A stretch of 64,000 nucleotides of DNA from NCBI RefSeq assembly GCF_008360935.1, contig NZ_SRXO01000011.1:1-64000 (forward strand), read 5' to 3'. The position numbers were made by a program, and so were the translations under genes. The DNA is from Siccirubricoccus phaeus. GTDB lineage: Bacteria > Pseudomonadota > Alphaproteobacteria > Acetobacterales > Acetobacteraceae. Of the stretch, positions 54,036 through 62,408 are shown piece after piece (position 1 is the first letter of the stretch; each line of letters opens with the position of its first letter). Under the pieces are notes generated by a model. The model searched no databases. It was not told the origin of the DNA and saw only the letters and a program-made list of their open reading frames with translations.

Positions 54036-55016
54036 ATGCGCGCTTGGCATCGGGCGTTGATCGCCCTGGCATTGTTCTGTCCCCTGTTCGGCCCGTTTCG
54101 GGCCGGGGCGGCGGACCCGCCCTGGCCGACGCGGCCGGTGGTGCTCGTCGTCTCCTACCCGCCGGGCGCCATTACGGACACGGTGGGGCGGCGCGTCGCG
54201 GAGCGGCTGGGCGTGGCGCTGGGGCAGAACGTCGTCGTCGAGAATCGCGGCGGGGCGGGCGGCAATGTCGCGGCCGCGCATGTGGCGCGGCAGCGCGGGG
54301 ACGACCACATCCTGCTCTTCACCTCCTACGGCAACCTCATCATCGCCGCGGCGGCGGAGCAGAAGCTGGATTTCCACCCCTTCCGCGACCTCACGCCGGT
54401 GACGATGATCGGGCCGATGAGCGTGGTGCTGCTGGTGCGGCCCGGCCTGCCGGCCGAGGATCTGCGCGGCTTCCTGGCGCATGCGCGAGCCAATCCCGGG
54501 CGGGTGAATTTCGCCAGCGTCGGCGTCGGCAGCTCCTACCATCTGCTGATCGAGCAGCTGCAGGCCTATGGCGGGCTCAGCTTCACCCATGTGCCCTATC
54601 GCGGCGGCATGGCGGGGATGACGGATCTGCTCGGCGGGCGGGTGGATGCGACGCTGGCGACGGTGCTCTTCGCCCGGCCCTTCCTGAGCGACGGCCGCGC
54701 CCGCGGCATTGCCATCGCCAATGCCGAAAGGTCGCCGGCGCTGCCGGAGCTGCCGACGGTGGCGGAGGCGGTGCCGGGCGCGCAGTTGACGGACGGGCTG
54801 GCGGTGCTGGGCCCGCCGACGCTGCCGCCGCCGGTGGTGGCGCGGCTGAACGCGGCGCTGAACGCCATCATCAGCGAGCCCGCGATGCGCGACTGGCTGA
54901 CCGGCGAGGGCGTCACCCCCCGCCCCGGCCCGCCGGAGGCGCTGTCCACCGAGATGCAGACCGCCGCCGGCCCGCTGCAGCGCCTGCTGGCGGAGGCCGG
55001 CATCAAGCTGGAATAG
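54036..55016 (+). CDS. Bug-family (TctC) solute-binding protein
   Basis: A 326-aa periplasmic binding protein of the tripartite tricarboxylate transporter family. A signal peptide (A-L-I-A-L-A-L-F-C-P-L-F ... A-G-A-A-D) is followed by W-P-T-R-P-V-V-L-V-V-S-Y-P-P-G-A, V-V-V-E-N-R-G-G-A-G-G-N, and the V-P-Y-R-G-G motif. The ligand is not deducible. No TctA/TctB genes are adjacent, as is usual for Bug proteins in Acetobacteraceae and Burkholderiales. Confidence 0.92.
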   Translation: MRAWHRALIALALFCPLFGPFRAGAADPPWPTRPVVLVVSYPPGAITDTVGRRVAERLGVALGQNVVVENRGGAGGNVAAAHVARQRGDDHILLFTSYGNLIIAAAAEQKLDFHPFRDLTPVTMIGPMSVVLLVRPGLPAEDLRGFLAHARANPGRVNFASVGVGSSYHLLIEQLQAYGGLSFTHVPYRGGMAGMTDLLGGRVDATLATVLFARPFLSDGRARGIAIANAERSPALPELPTVAEAVPGAQLTDGLAVLGPPTLPPPVVARLNAALNAIISEPAMRDWLTGEGVTPRPGPPEALSTEMQTAAGPLQRLLAEAGIKLE

Positions 55017-55169
55017 AGGCGAACCCCTCCGCCCGTTGCGGCCCGGTTGTCCCGAAGCGGCTTTGCCGCCTCGGCCGTGCCGGGCGCTGACCGGAAAGGG
55101 CGCCGGGCACCTTCCGGTCAGCGCCTGCCTCGACCGCGGGGCGCATCATGCGTCAAGGGGTGCGTTGCG

Positions 55170-56894
55170 TCAGACAGGTGTTCTGCCCGCGAGCGCCCTC
55201 GCCTCGGCACGGCGCGGCTGCAGCGCGCCGCGGATGGCGATGGCAAGATCCGTGAGGCCGTAGGGCTTGGGCAATACCACGACGCCCGCGGCATCCGCAT
55301 CCTGCCGCGCCGCGTCGGCATGGCCGCTCGTGAGCAGCACCGGCAGGCCGGGTCGCCGGCGTCGCACCTCGTCGGCGAGCCCCACCCCGTTCATGCCGCC
55401 CGGCATCATGATGTCCGAGAACACCAGATCGATGGCGCGCCCATTCGCCAGCGCGCCGAGCGCGGCGGCGGCGCTGGCAGCGCGCGTCACCCCGAAGCCG
55501 AGTTCGCCGAGCAATTGCTCCACGAGCGCGGCGACCTCGTCATCATCCTCGACGAGCAGCACATGCCCGGCCGGCCGCCTCGGGCGCTCCGGCCCGGCCT
55601 CGTCCGAGGCGGGCTTCGGGTCCGGCGCGGCGGGGATGTGCGCCGCGCGCGGCAGCAGCAGCGCGACCGTCGTGCCGCGTCCGACCTCGCTGTCGATCCG
55701 CACCGTCCCGCCGGACTGGCGGGCGAAGCCATAGACCTGCGCCAGCCCGAGCCCCGAGCCCTTGCCGACCTCCTTCGTCGTGAAGAACGGCTCGAAGACG
55801 CGCGCCTGCACCTCCGGCGGCATGCCGGTTCCGTTGTCGATCACTTCGAGGCGGACGAAATCCCCCTGCAGCCCGTCCTCGGCCGGGCCGGAGGCGTTCG
55901 TCGCGCGCAGCAGGATCGTCCCGCCCGAAGGCATCGCATCGCGGGCGTTGACGGCAAGGTTCAGCAGGGCGAGTTCCAGCTCGCCAGGATCGATCTCGAC
56001 CGGCCACAGATCCGCCGCGAGCTCGAGCGAGACGTCCACATCCCCCCGCAGGCTGCGGTCCAGCAGCTCCCGCATGCCGCCGACCTGGCGCACGAGATCG
56101 ACAGGCTCGGCGCGGAGCGCCTGGCGGCGCGAGAAGGCCAGCAATTGCCGGGTGAGCGCCGCCCCGCGCGCCGCCGCCTGCCGCATGCCGTCCATGATGC
56201 GCCGCCGCTCGCCAGGGTCGCTCCGGCGCTCGAGCATCTCGAGGCCGGCCGCGATCACCATCAGCAGGTTGTTGAAGTCGTGCGCCACCCCACCGGTGAG
56301 CTGGCCCAGCACCTCGATCCGCTGCGCCTGGCGCAGCGCGTCCTCGGCCCGCTCGCGCTCGGCCATCTCGCCGCGCAGCGCCCGGTTCGCCGCCTCCAGC
56401 TCCGCCGTCCGGGCGGCGACCAGCCCCTCCAGGTCGGCGGCGGCGCGCTCCCGCTCCGCCAGGTAGCCGCGCACCTCGTATTGCCGCCGGCGGGCGCGGA
56501 TGGCGGCGAAGATCGCGCTCGCCAGGGTGATCGGCTGCACCGGCCGTTCGAGCAGCGAGACATTGCCCAGCCACCGCACCAGGCGTTCCCGTGCCGCCGC
56601 CGCGGCGGACCGCCCGTCCCGGCCGGTCAGGACGACGAAGGGCATGTCCGACCAGGGCGGCTGGCGCGCGACCCAGGCTTCCAGCGTGGCGGCCGCGCCG
56701 CCCAGCACCGCCTCCTCGGCGACGAAGGCGGCCTCGGCCCCGGCCTCCAGGCCGGCGACGAGCTCGGCGAGGGAGCCGCAGAGCTGGGCCCGGAGGCCCG
56801 CGCGGCGGAGCAGCGCGGCCACCACCGGGCCGTCACGCCCCAGCGGGGCGAGAACGAGCACAAGTGGAGCATGCGGGTCAGGCGGCGCCGTCAC
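55170..56894 (-). CDS. Hybrid histidine kinase with N-terminal receiver-like and C-terminal receiver domains
   Basis: A 574-aa cytoplasmic protein. Residues 10-125 resemble a receiver domain but lack the usual acidic cluster. A coiled coil (about 140-200, E-R-E-R-A-A-A-D-L-E) leads to the HisKA motif with the phospho-acceptor in G-G-V-A-H-D-F-N-N-L-L. The HATPase domain has N-L-A-V-N-A-R-D-A-M and G-x-G-L-G-L. The C-terminal receiver has V-E-D-D-D-E, phospho-Asp in V-F-S-D-I-M-M-P, and the Lys in L-P-K-P-Y. GTG at 56894 follows GGGAGGAG; an ATG at 56915 is the alternative. It overlaps the KaiC-like gene, so the two are coupled. Confidence 0.9.
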   Translation of the reverse strand: MTAPPDPHAPLVLVLAPLGRDGPVVAALLRRAGLRAQLCGSLAELVAGLEAGAEAAFVAEEAVLGGAAATLEAWVARQPPWSDMPFVVLTGRDGRSAAAAARERLVRWLGNVSLLERPVQPITLASAIFAAIRARRRQYEVRGYLAERERAAADLEGLVAARTAELEAANRALRGEMAERERAEDALRQAQRIEVLGQLTGGVAHDFNNLLMVIAAGLEMLERRSDPGERRRIMDGMRQAAARGAALTRQLLAFSRRQALRAEPVDLVRQVGGMRELLDRSLRGDVDVSLELAADLWPVEIDPGELELALLNLAVNARDAMPSGGTILLRATNASGPAEDGLQGDFVRLEVIDNGTGMPPEVQARVFEPFFTTKEVGKGSGLGLAQVYGFARQSGGTVRIDSEVGRGTTVALLLPRAAHIPAAPDPKPASDEAGPERPRRPAGHVLLVEDDDEVAALVEQLLGELGFGVTRAASAAAALGALANGRAIDLVFSDIMMPGGMNGVGLADEVRRRRPGLPVLLTSGHADAARQDADAAGVVVLPKPYGLTDLAIAIRGALQPRRAEARALAGRTPV

Positions 56895-58461
56895 CGTGCT
56901 CCTCCCTGTCGTCATCCCCGAGCAGCGGCGAGGCCGGGCCCCGGTAGCGCGGCGTGCCCGAGAACACCCCGCTGAACTCCCGCAGCGGCGGCCCGACGGC
57001 AACGCCCTGCGCGCTGAGGCGGAATTCGCGGATGGTGTGCTCGTGGTGACCGCTGCGCTTCTTGACCACCGAGAGCGCGCGCCGCACTTCGCCCTCGAAC
57101 TCGAAGTAGCGCAGCATCAGCACCGCGTCGCTGAGATAGCTGAGGTCGACCGGGGATTGCATCGGCCCGACCAGGCCGTGCTGGGCGAGCACCAGTATCG
57201 TCACCACGCCCATCTGGCCGAGATAGCTCAGCAGCTCGTGCATCTGCAGGACCAGGAAGCGCTCATCCGGCATGGCCTGCAGATAGCCGTTGAGGCTGTC
57301 GATCACCACGATCCGCGCGCTCTCGGCCTCCACGGAGTGCCGGACCAGGCTGGCGAATTCGCCCGGCGAGAGCTCGGCCGGGTCGACCTGCTGGATCCGG
57401 ACCAGGCCGGCATCCACGGCCGCCTGCAAGGGCAGGCCGAGCGTCCTGGCCCTCGCCTCCATCGTGCCGCGCCCCTCGTCGAAGGCGTAGATCACGGCGC
57501 GCTCACCCCGATCGGCCGCGGCGACGGCATAGGTGAGCGCCAGCGACGACTTGCCGACACCCGCCGCGCCCAGCAGCAGCGCGTTGGTGCCGCGCTCCAG
57601 CCCGCCGCCCAGCATGGCGTCAAGCTCGGCGCTGCCGCTCGGCGCGAACTCGCCGGCAAAGGCCCGGTGGTGCTCGGCCGCGACGAGGCGCGGATAGACC
57701 TCAAGCCCGCCGGTGCGGATGGCGAAGTCGTGGAAGCCGCCCCGGAAGGCGATGCCCCGCATCTTGACCACCCGCAGACGCCGCCGCTCCGCCCCATACT
57801 CGATGGCGAGCTGCTCCAGCAGGATGACGCCATGGGCGATGGAATGAAGCTGGAGGTCGTCGGCATGCGAGGTGAGGTCGTCGAGGACGATGACCGTGCA
57901 GCGGCGGCCGGCGAAGAAATGCTTCAGCGCGAGGATCTGCCGGCGGTACCGCAGCGGATCCTGGGCCAGGAGACGCAGCTCGGAAAGGCTGTCGAACACC
58001 ACGCGCGAGGGATCGAGCGCCGCGACGCGCTCGAAGATCATCCGCGTCGTCTCGCCCAGCTCCAGCTCGGACGGGTGGAAGACGGTCAGCTCGCGCTCGG
58101 GATCGAGGGAGGCCTCGGCTGGCACCAGCTCGAAGACCTGCACGCCGTCGAGCGACCAGCCATGCCGCTGCGCGACGAGGCGAAGCTCCCGCTCGGTCTC
58201 CGAGAGCGAGACGTAGAGCGTAGCCTCGCCGCGGCGGGCGCCTTCGAGCAGGAATTGCAGGGCGAGCGTGGTCTTGCCGGTGCCGGGCCGGCCTTCGAGC
58301 AGGTAGAGCCGATCGGCGTCCAGGCCGCCGCCCAGGATGTCGTCGAGCCCAGCATTCCCCGTAGAGACGCGCGGCGGGCCACCCTCGGCCGCCGCCGCCC
58401 CGTCGACGTGATCGCCCATCTGGAGCTCCCACGGGCCAGATGCCACCGGAATGGTGTGCAA
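56878..58461 (-). CDS. KaiC-like double-domain RecA ATPase
   Basis: A 527-aa protein with two KaiC/RadA-type ATPase domains: Walker A at 57-65 (GRPGTGKTT) and 298-306 (GAAGVGKSS). Walker B-like V-V-F-D-S-L-S near 154 and V-V-I-D-S-L-N near 385 are repeated. In CI the KaiC Glu pair reads S-E, in CII D-E. At the autophosphorylation site KaiC has S-T; here the equivalent is S441-Y442 in L-S-Y-L-S-D-A. The C-terminal segment (R-Y-x-E-x-x-G-E, G-H-H-E-H-T-I-R-E-F, F-S-G-T-P) follows KaiC closely. No kaiA or kaiB is present. ATG 14 codons later (58419) is another start. Confidence 0.9.
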   Translation of the reverse strand: MHTIPVASGPWELQMGDHVDGAAAAEGGPPRVSTGNAGLDDILGGGLDADRLYLLEGRPGTGKTTLALQFLLEGARRGEATLYVSLSETERELRLVAQRHGWSLDGVQVFELVPAEASLDPERELTVFHPSELELGETTRMIFERVAALDPSRVVFDSLSELRLLAQDPLRYRRQILALKHFFAGRRCTVIVLDDLTSHADDLQLHSIAHGVILLEQLAIEYGAERRRLRVVKMRGIAFRGGFHDFAIRTGGLEVYPRLVAAEHHRAFAGEFAPSGSAELDAMLGGGLERGTNALLLGAAGVGKSSLALTYAVAAADRGERAVIYAFDEGRGTMEARARTLGLPLQAAVDAGLVRIQQVDPAELSPGEFASLVRHSVEAESARIVVIDSLNGYLQAMPDERFLVLQMHELLSYLGQMGVVTILVLAQHGLVGPMQSPVDLSYLSDAVLMLRYFEFEGEVRRALSVVKKRSGHHEHTIREFRLSAQGVAVGPPLREFSGVFSGTPRYRGPASPLLGDDDREEHGDGAA

Positions 58462-58537
58462 TTTGGCGGTTTGATGCGGTTATTCTATGCCGCACCCACC
58501 ATCCGCGCCAAGCTGAGGGCTCAGCGCCTCAGGGCAT

Positions 58538-58561
58538 CCAAGGCACCGCGCGGTGCCTTGG
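58538..58561. terminator. Perfect palindrome after the ThDP enzyme gene
   Basis: CCAAGGCACCGC and its exact complement GCGGTGCCTTGG are joined without a loop, 8 bp after the stop of the minus-strand gene at 58570. A smaller CTGAGG/CCTCAG hairpin follows. With no T-run it could be a factor-assisted terminator or a binding site for a dimeric regulator of the KaiC-like gene, whose start lies 77 bp away. Confidence 0.5.
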
Positions 58562-58569
58562 GAAAGGCA

Positions 58570-60234
58570 TCAAGCCTCGCCGTAATGGATGCGCCGATAC
58601 GGCCGCGACACCACCGTGTCGTCCGTATGCACGTCCCACAGCCCGGCGGTGTTCGCCGCCTGGTGCTCGGCGAACAGCCCAGGCATCCGGCCAAGCTGGT
58701 TCACCGTGGTGCCGCGCACGCCGAAGCCGTTAGCCACGCCCGCCAGGTCGCCGCGGCCATGGATCACCGTCTCGGGGCTCAGCCCGCCGGCGCGGAATTT
58801 GTGGATCTCGGCGCCATAGCCGCCATCGTTGATGATCGCCATCAACAGGCGGATGCCCTGGCGGCGGATGGTTTCCAGCTCCTGGATATGCATCAGCAGG
58901 GAGCCGTCGCCCTCGATCAGCAGCACCTTGCCGTCGCCCCGCGCCGCGGCGACGCCGATCGCCGCCGGCAAGCCGTTGCCGATGGCGCCGAAATCGCTGA
59001 CCACATGGTATTTCTCGGCGGCGCGGCCGCGCAGATGCGTCATCGCAATGCCGAAATAGTGGCCGCCGCCGATCACCACATCCCAATCCTTCGGCACGGC
59101 GGCGTCCAACTCCACCATCGCCTTGCGCGGATCGACGGTGCCGGGGGCGATGGCGAATTCCTTGCGGTCCGGCACGTCCTCGGCGATGCCCTTCGCCACC
59201 GCGGCGGTGCGGTAGCCTTCCTTCTTCACCCCGCGCGCCTGCAGCGCCGCCGTCACCGCCTCCACGCCGGATTTGGCATCGGCCAGGATGTGCAGGTCCG
59301 CGGTGCGCAGCCCCTGCCACAGCCCGCGCGGGTGGATGTCGATCTGCACGGTCTGGGCGCCGGGGTAGAGATAGCCGCTCTCGGTCGTGTAGGCGCCGAG
59401 CCCGACGCCGACGCCGATGACGAGGTCGCTTTCCGCGAAGAGCTCCCGCGCATAGTCGCTGGAATAGGCGCCGGCGATGTCGAGGGCGTAGGGGTTGCCG
59501 TCGAACAGCCCCTTGCCCTGTAGCGACGTGGCGAGCAGCGCGCCGCTCTGCTCCGCCAGCGCCTCCATCGCCGCCTTGGCGCCGGACAGCTTGGCGCCGC
59601 GGCCGCCGATCAGGATGGGCTTCTGCGCCTCGGCGATCATGCCCACCAGCCGTTCCACCAGCGCCGGATCCGGCATCGGCCGCTGCCGGGTCGGCAGCAC
59701 GTCGGCGGAGGGGATGTAGTCCGGGGTGAAGGGGAAGGGCTGCTTCTGCAGGTCCATCGGCACGGAAAGCACCACCGGCCGGCTTTCGAGCTGGGCGATG
59801 TGGAAGGCTTCCCGCACATTGTCCAGCGCGCGGTCCATGCTGCGGATCGGGATGTAGTGCGCGCCGGTGCCCTGGGCGAGCGGCGCCATGTCGATCTGCT
59901 GGATGTAGTAGGGCGCCGTCATCGGCGAATCGCCGGCGAAGACCACCAGCGGCACATAGGCCCGCGCGGCGATGGACAGCGCCGTCATGATCTGGGTGAA
60001 GCCCGGACCGCAGGTGGTGGAGGCGACGCCGACCTTGCCGGTGGCGCGGGCATAGCCATCCGCCATGGCGACGGCGCAGTGCTCGTGCCGCGCATGGATC
60101 ACCTGCATGCCGGGGAGGCGCGACATCGCCTCCGACCAGTACATGTTGGCGTCGCCCATCAGGGTGAAGAGCACCTCGCAGCCCTCGGCCTGGAAGGCCT
60201 GGGCCAGCATGTCGGACAGCTTCAGCTTGGACAT
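58570..60234 (-). CDS. Thiamine-diphosphate-dependent enzyme (acetolactate synthase/oxalyl-CoA decarboxylase superfamily)
   Basis: A 554-aa enzyme with PYR, central and PP domains. The catalytic Glu of the PYR domain is in A-R-H-E-H-C-A-V-A-M-A-D-G-Y-A-R. The central domain has P-I-L-I-G-G-R-G. The ThDP motif G-D-G-S...N-D-G-G-Y-G (E-G-D-G-S-L-L-M to I-I-N-D-G-G-Y-G-A) is complete. The specific reaction cannot be fixed: acetolactate synthase, oxalyl-CoA decarboxylase and benzoylformate decarboxylase share this plan. coxG-like gene lies 1 bp upstream, so they form an operon. Confidence 0.87.
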   Translation of the reverse strand: MSKLKLSDMLAQAFQAEGCEVLFTLMGDANMYWSEAMSRLPGMQVIHARHEHCAVAMADGYARATGKVGVASTTCGPGFTQIMTALSIAARAYVPLVVFAGDSPMTAPYYIQQIDMAPLAQGTGAHYIPIRSMDRALDNVREAFHIAQLESRPVVLSVPMDLQKQPFPFTPDYIPSADVLPTRQRPMPDPALVERLVGMIAEAQKPILIGGRGAKLSGAKAAMEALAEQSGALLATSLQGKGLFDGNPYALDIAGAYSSDYARELFAESDLVIGVGVGLGAYTTESGYLYPGAQTVQIDIHPRGLWQGLRTADLHILADAKSGVEAVTAALQARGVKKEGYRTAAVAKGIAEDVPDRKEFAIAPGTVDPRKAMVELDAAVPKDWDVVIGGGHYFGIAMTHLRGRAAEKYHVVSDFGAIGNGLPAAIGVAAARGDGKVLLIEGDGSLLMHIQELETIRRQGIRLLMAIINDGGYGAEIHKFRAGGLSPETVIHGRGDLAGVANGFGVRGTTVNQLGRMPGLFAEHQAANTAGLWDVHTDDTVVSRPYRRIHYGEA

Positions 60235-60235
60235 C

Positions 60236-60934
60236 TCACGGTTTCCTTGTTGTGCCGAACAGGCTGCGAAGCCAGGAGAGCAGCGCCTGCCAGAGCAGTC
60301 TCGTGGCGCTCAGCTCCCGCACCGGGGCGGCGCTGGGCCGCGGCGGCGGGGGTGGGGGTGAGGCGGCGGCGGCCGGGGCGGCACCGGGTGCCGCGCCAAA
60401 AGCGGCATTGGGCGCTGCGCCGCCGGCGCCCGGGGCGTCGGCCGCCGAGGCAGGCTCGGCAGCAGGCGCGGCGGTCTGCCGCTCCGCCACCAGCTTCGCC
60501 ATGTTGGCGGAGAAATCCGCCAGCAGCGCCCGCGCCAGATGGACGCCGCCGGCATTGGCGAAGGTCTCCAGCGGCCCGGTCACGGTGAAGCTGCCGGCGA
60601 CCAGCAGCAGGGTGCTGGCGCCATCCGCCTTCGCCTCGATGCTGCCGGAGGAGAGGGCGCGGGAGGCGCCGCGCTGGTCGATCCCCCGCCCCTCGATGGC
60701 GCAGCGATGCGCGGCGTCGTCGAAGGCCAGGGTCGCCTCGCCACGGAACACCGCCGCGGTCGGACCGAATTTCACCCGGATGGAGCCGCGCCAGGTATTG
60801 TCCCCCTGGCCATCACCCTGGTCCGGCGCCAGGCTGGCGCCCGGGATGCAGCTGGCCACCAGCGAAGGGTCGCGCAGCAGCGGCCAGACTTCGGCAAGCG
60901 GCGCGGGGATGCGCGTCTGTTCGGAAATTTCCAT
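60236..60934 (-). CDS. CoxG/SRPBCC family protein
   Basis: A 232-aa protein. Residues 1-145 are an SRPBCC (START-like) domain of the CoxG family: E-I-S-E-Q-T-R-I-P-A-P-L-A-E-V-W-P-L-L-R-D, I-P-G-A-S-L and G-S-F-T-V-T-G-P. A Pro/Ala-rich linker follows, then a short hydrophobic C-terminal segment L-L-W-Q-A-L-L-S-W-L-R-S-L-F, likely a membrane anchor. CoxG recruits or matures carbon monoxide dehydrogenases in some species; here it sits with a ThDP enzyme instead. It is divergent from rnhB across 285 bp without other genes. Confidence 0.82.
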   Translation of the reverse strand: MEISEQTRIPAPLAEVWPLLRDPSLVASCIPGASLAPDQGDGQGDNTWRGSIRVKFGPTAAVFRGEATLAFDDAAHRCAIEGRGIDQRGASRALSSGSIEAKADGASTLLLVAGSFTVTGPLETFANAGGVHLARALLADFSANMAKLVAERQTAAPAAEPASAADAPGAGGAAPNAAFGAAPGAAPAAAASPPPPPPRPSAAPVRELSATRLLWQALLSWLRSLFGTTRKP

Positions 60935-61219
60935 GCGGCGTTCCCTGCCCGGCTTCCGGCCCGGCGGCAGGGACGCGGCCGGCCTGGCGACGGACATGGC
61001 CGCGGCACGCCAGGGAAGGCGGCCCCGCCCTGCCCTTGCGGCCAGCGCGGCCATCCCCGCTGCCCTTCCGGATCGCGCCTGCCGTGGCGGGCCCGGCCCC
61101 TAGCCTGCGCAACCTCGGCGGCAGGCGCAAGGGAGGGGGATGCGGAAGGCGGCACGCGCGGCAGGAAAAGGCTTCGCAGCCACGGCCCGCCCCGGCTATG
61201 CAAGGGGGAGATGCCACCC

Positions 61220-61882
61220 ATGCCCATTCCCTTCCCGGCCGCGGAGGCCGCCCGTCACCCGCCCCTCATCGGTTGCGACGAGGTGGGGCGCGGCGCGCTC
61301 TGCGGCCCGGTGGTGGTGGCCGCCGTTTTCTTCGACCCCTGCGCCCTGCCCCCCGCCCTGCTGGAGGCGCTGGACGACAGCAAGCGGCTGACGCGGGAGC
61401 AGCGGGAGGCGGTGGCGGATGCCCTGCCGGCCCATGCCAGGCTGGCCTTCGCCGCCGGCGCCGTCGCCGCCATCGATACCGTGAACATCCGCCAGGCCAG
61501 CCTGGACGCCATGGCGCGGGCGGTGCGGCGGCTTGGCCTTGCCGCCCCGGTCGCCGTGGATGGGCAGGACGTCCCGCCCCTGCTGGCCGGGCGCTGCCGC
61601 GCCGTGGTGGGCGGGGACGGGAAGGTGCCGCAGATCGCCGCCGCCTCCATCCTGGCCAAGGTGCTGCGGGACAGGATGATGGCGCGGCTGCATGCGCGCT
61701 ACCCGGATTACGGCTGGGTGACGAATGTCGGCTACAGCACCGCCACCCATCTGGCCGCGCTGCAAAGCTGCGGACCCAGCCCGCATCACCGCCGCAGCTT
61801 CGCCCCGGTGGCCGCCGCCGCCATCCGGCTCCGCCTCGCCCCCCGCCTTCCGGACCCGATGAGGGAGTACCGCGTGCCATGA
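61220..61882 (+). CDS. rnhB: Ribonuclease HII
   Basis: Removes single ribonucleotides from DNA (220 aa). The active-site motif I-G-C-D-E-V-G-R-G holds Asp and Glu; the third acidic residue is in V-A-V-D-G-Q-D and the fourth in K-V-L-R-D-R-M. The C-terminal Y-G-W-x-T-N-V-G-Y-S-T and S-P-H-H-R-R-S-F-A-P-V motifs are typical. ATG at 61220 has GGGGGAG nine bases upstream; an ATG at 61211 abuts this site. Confidence 0.95.
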   Translation: MPIPFPAAEAARHPPLIGCDEVGRGALCGPVVVAAVFFDPCALPPALLEALDDSKRLTREQREAVADALPAHARLAFAAGAVAAIDTVNIRQASLDAMARAVRRLGLAAPVAVDGQDVPPLLAGRCRAVVGGDGKVPQIAAASILAKVLRDRMMARLHARYPDYGWVTNVGYSTATHLAALQSCGPSPHHRRSFAPVAAAAIRLRLAPRLPDPMREYRVP

Positions 61883-62094
61883 CCCTGCCCCCCGCCCCCA
61901 GGCTGCGCCTGCCCTGCGGCACCGCCCTGCTGCTGGCCATGCTGGGAGGGGTGGCGGGCTGTGCCTCCCCGGATGCGGAACCGCCGCCCTGGTACCGCCC
62001 CGGCCTCGGCAGCCAGGTGCCGCTGGAGCGCTACCACGTGCCGGATGATGGCAGCCGGGACCGGCTGGCGACGCTGCGCCTGACGGCGGGCTGA
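61879..62094 (+). CDS. Small lipoprotein of unknown function
   Basis: A 71-aa protein whose ATG overlaps the rnhB stop (ATGA). The signal sequence L-L-L-A-M-L-G-G-V-A-G-C gives a lipobox V-A-G-C with Cys28. The mature part (about 44 aa) is hydrophilic with P-P-P-W-Y-R-P-G-L-G-S-Q. No family is recognised. Confidence 0.65.
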   Translation: MTLPPAPRLRLPCGTALLLAMLGGVAGCASPDAEPPPWYRPGLGSQVPLERYHVPDDGSRDRLATLRLTAG

Positions 62095-62408
62095 GGCGGC
62101 GGCCGGCGGCCCTGGCTGCCCGCTGCGGCGCCGGCCTGCGGCCTGACCACGGCCTCGCGGCGCGCTGGCGCCTTGCCGCGGCTTCGGCATCGTCGAAGGC
62201 GCCTGTCGTCGAGCGCCATGATCCGGTCTTCGCATCGAGGATGCGCCGAAGGGGCGCCGCGCTTCGCGTGGCCGCGTCCCTGGCACGAGAGCGGACCATG
62301 GCCCGGGCTTGCCGTGCGCTCGACGCGACCGGCACGGGGCCGGCTCCGGACAGCCCCGGCCCCGCCAACGGTTTCCGCTCCCGCCCCGCCTGCTCTATGC
62401 ACCCGGCC
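62095..62408. other. Intergenic stretch without recognised gene
   Basis: This 314-bp gap is GC-rich with several GGCGCC and CGCGGC motifs but no convincing reading frame, repeat or hairpin. It ends with the upstream region of the methyltransferase gene. ATG at 62397, in frame, could be an earlier start for that gene. Confidence 0.5.

Noticed and set aside
62095-62408. Small gene on the minus strand before the methyltransferase
   Set aside because: A frame with M-A-L-D-D-R-R-L-R-R is open, but it is Arg-rich without similarity to a known family and has no plausible ribosome-binding site.
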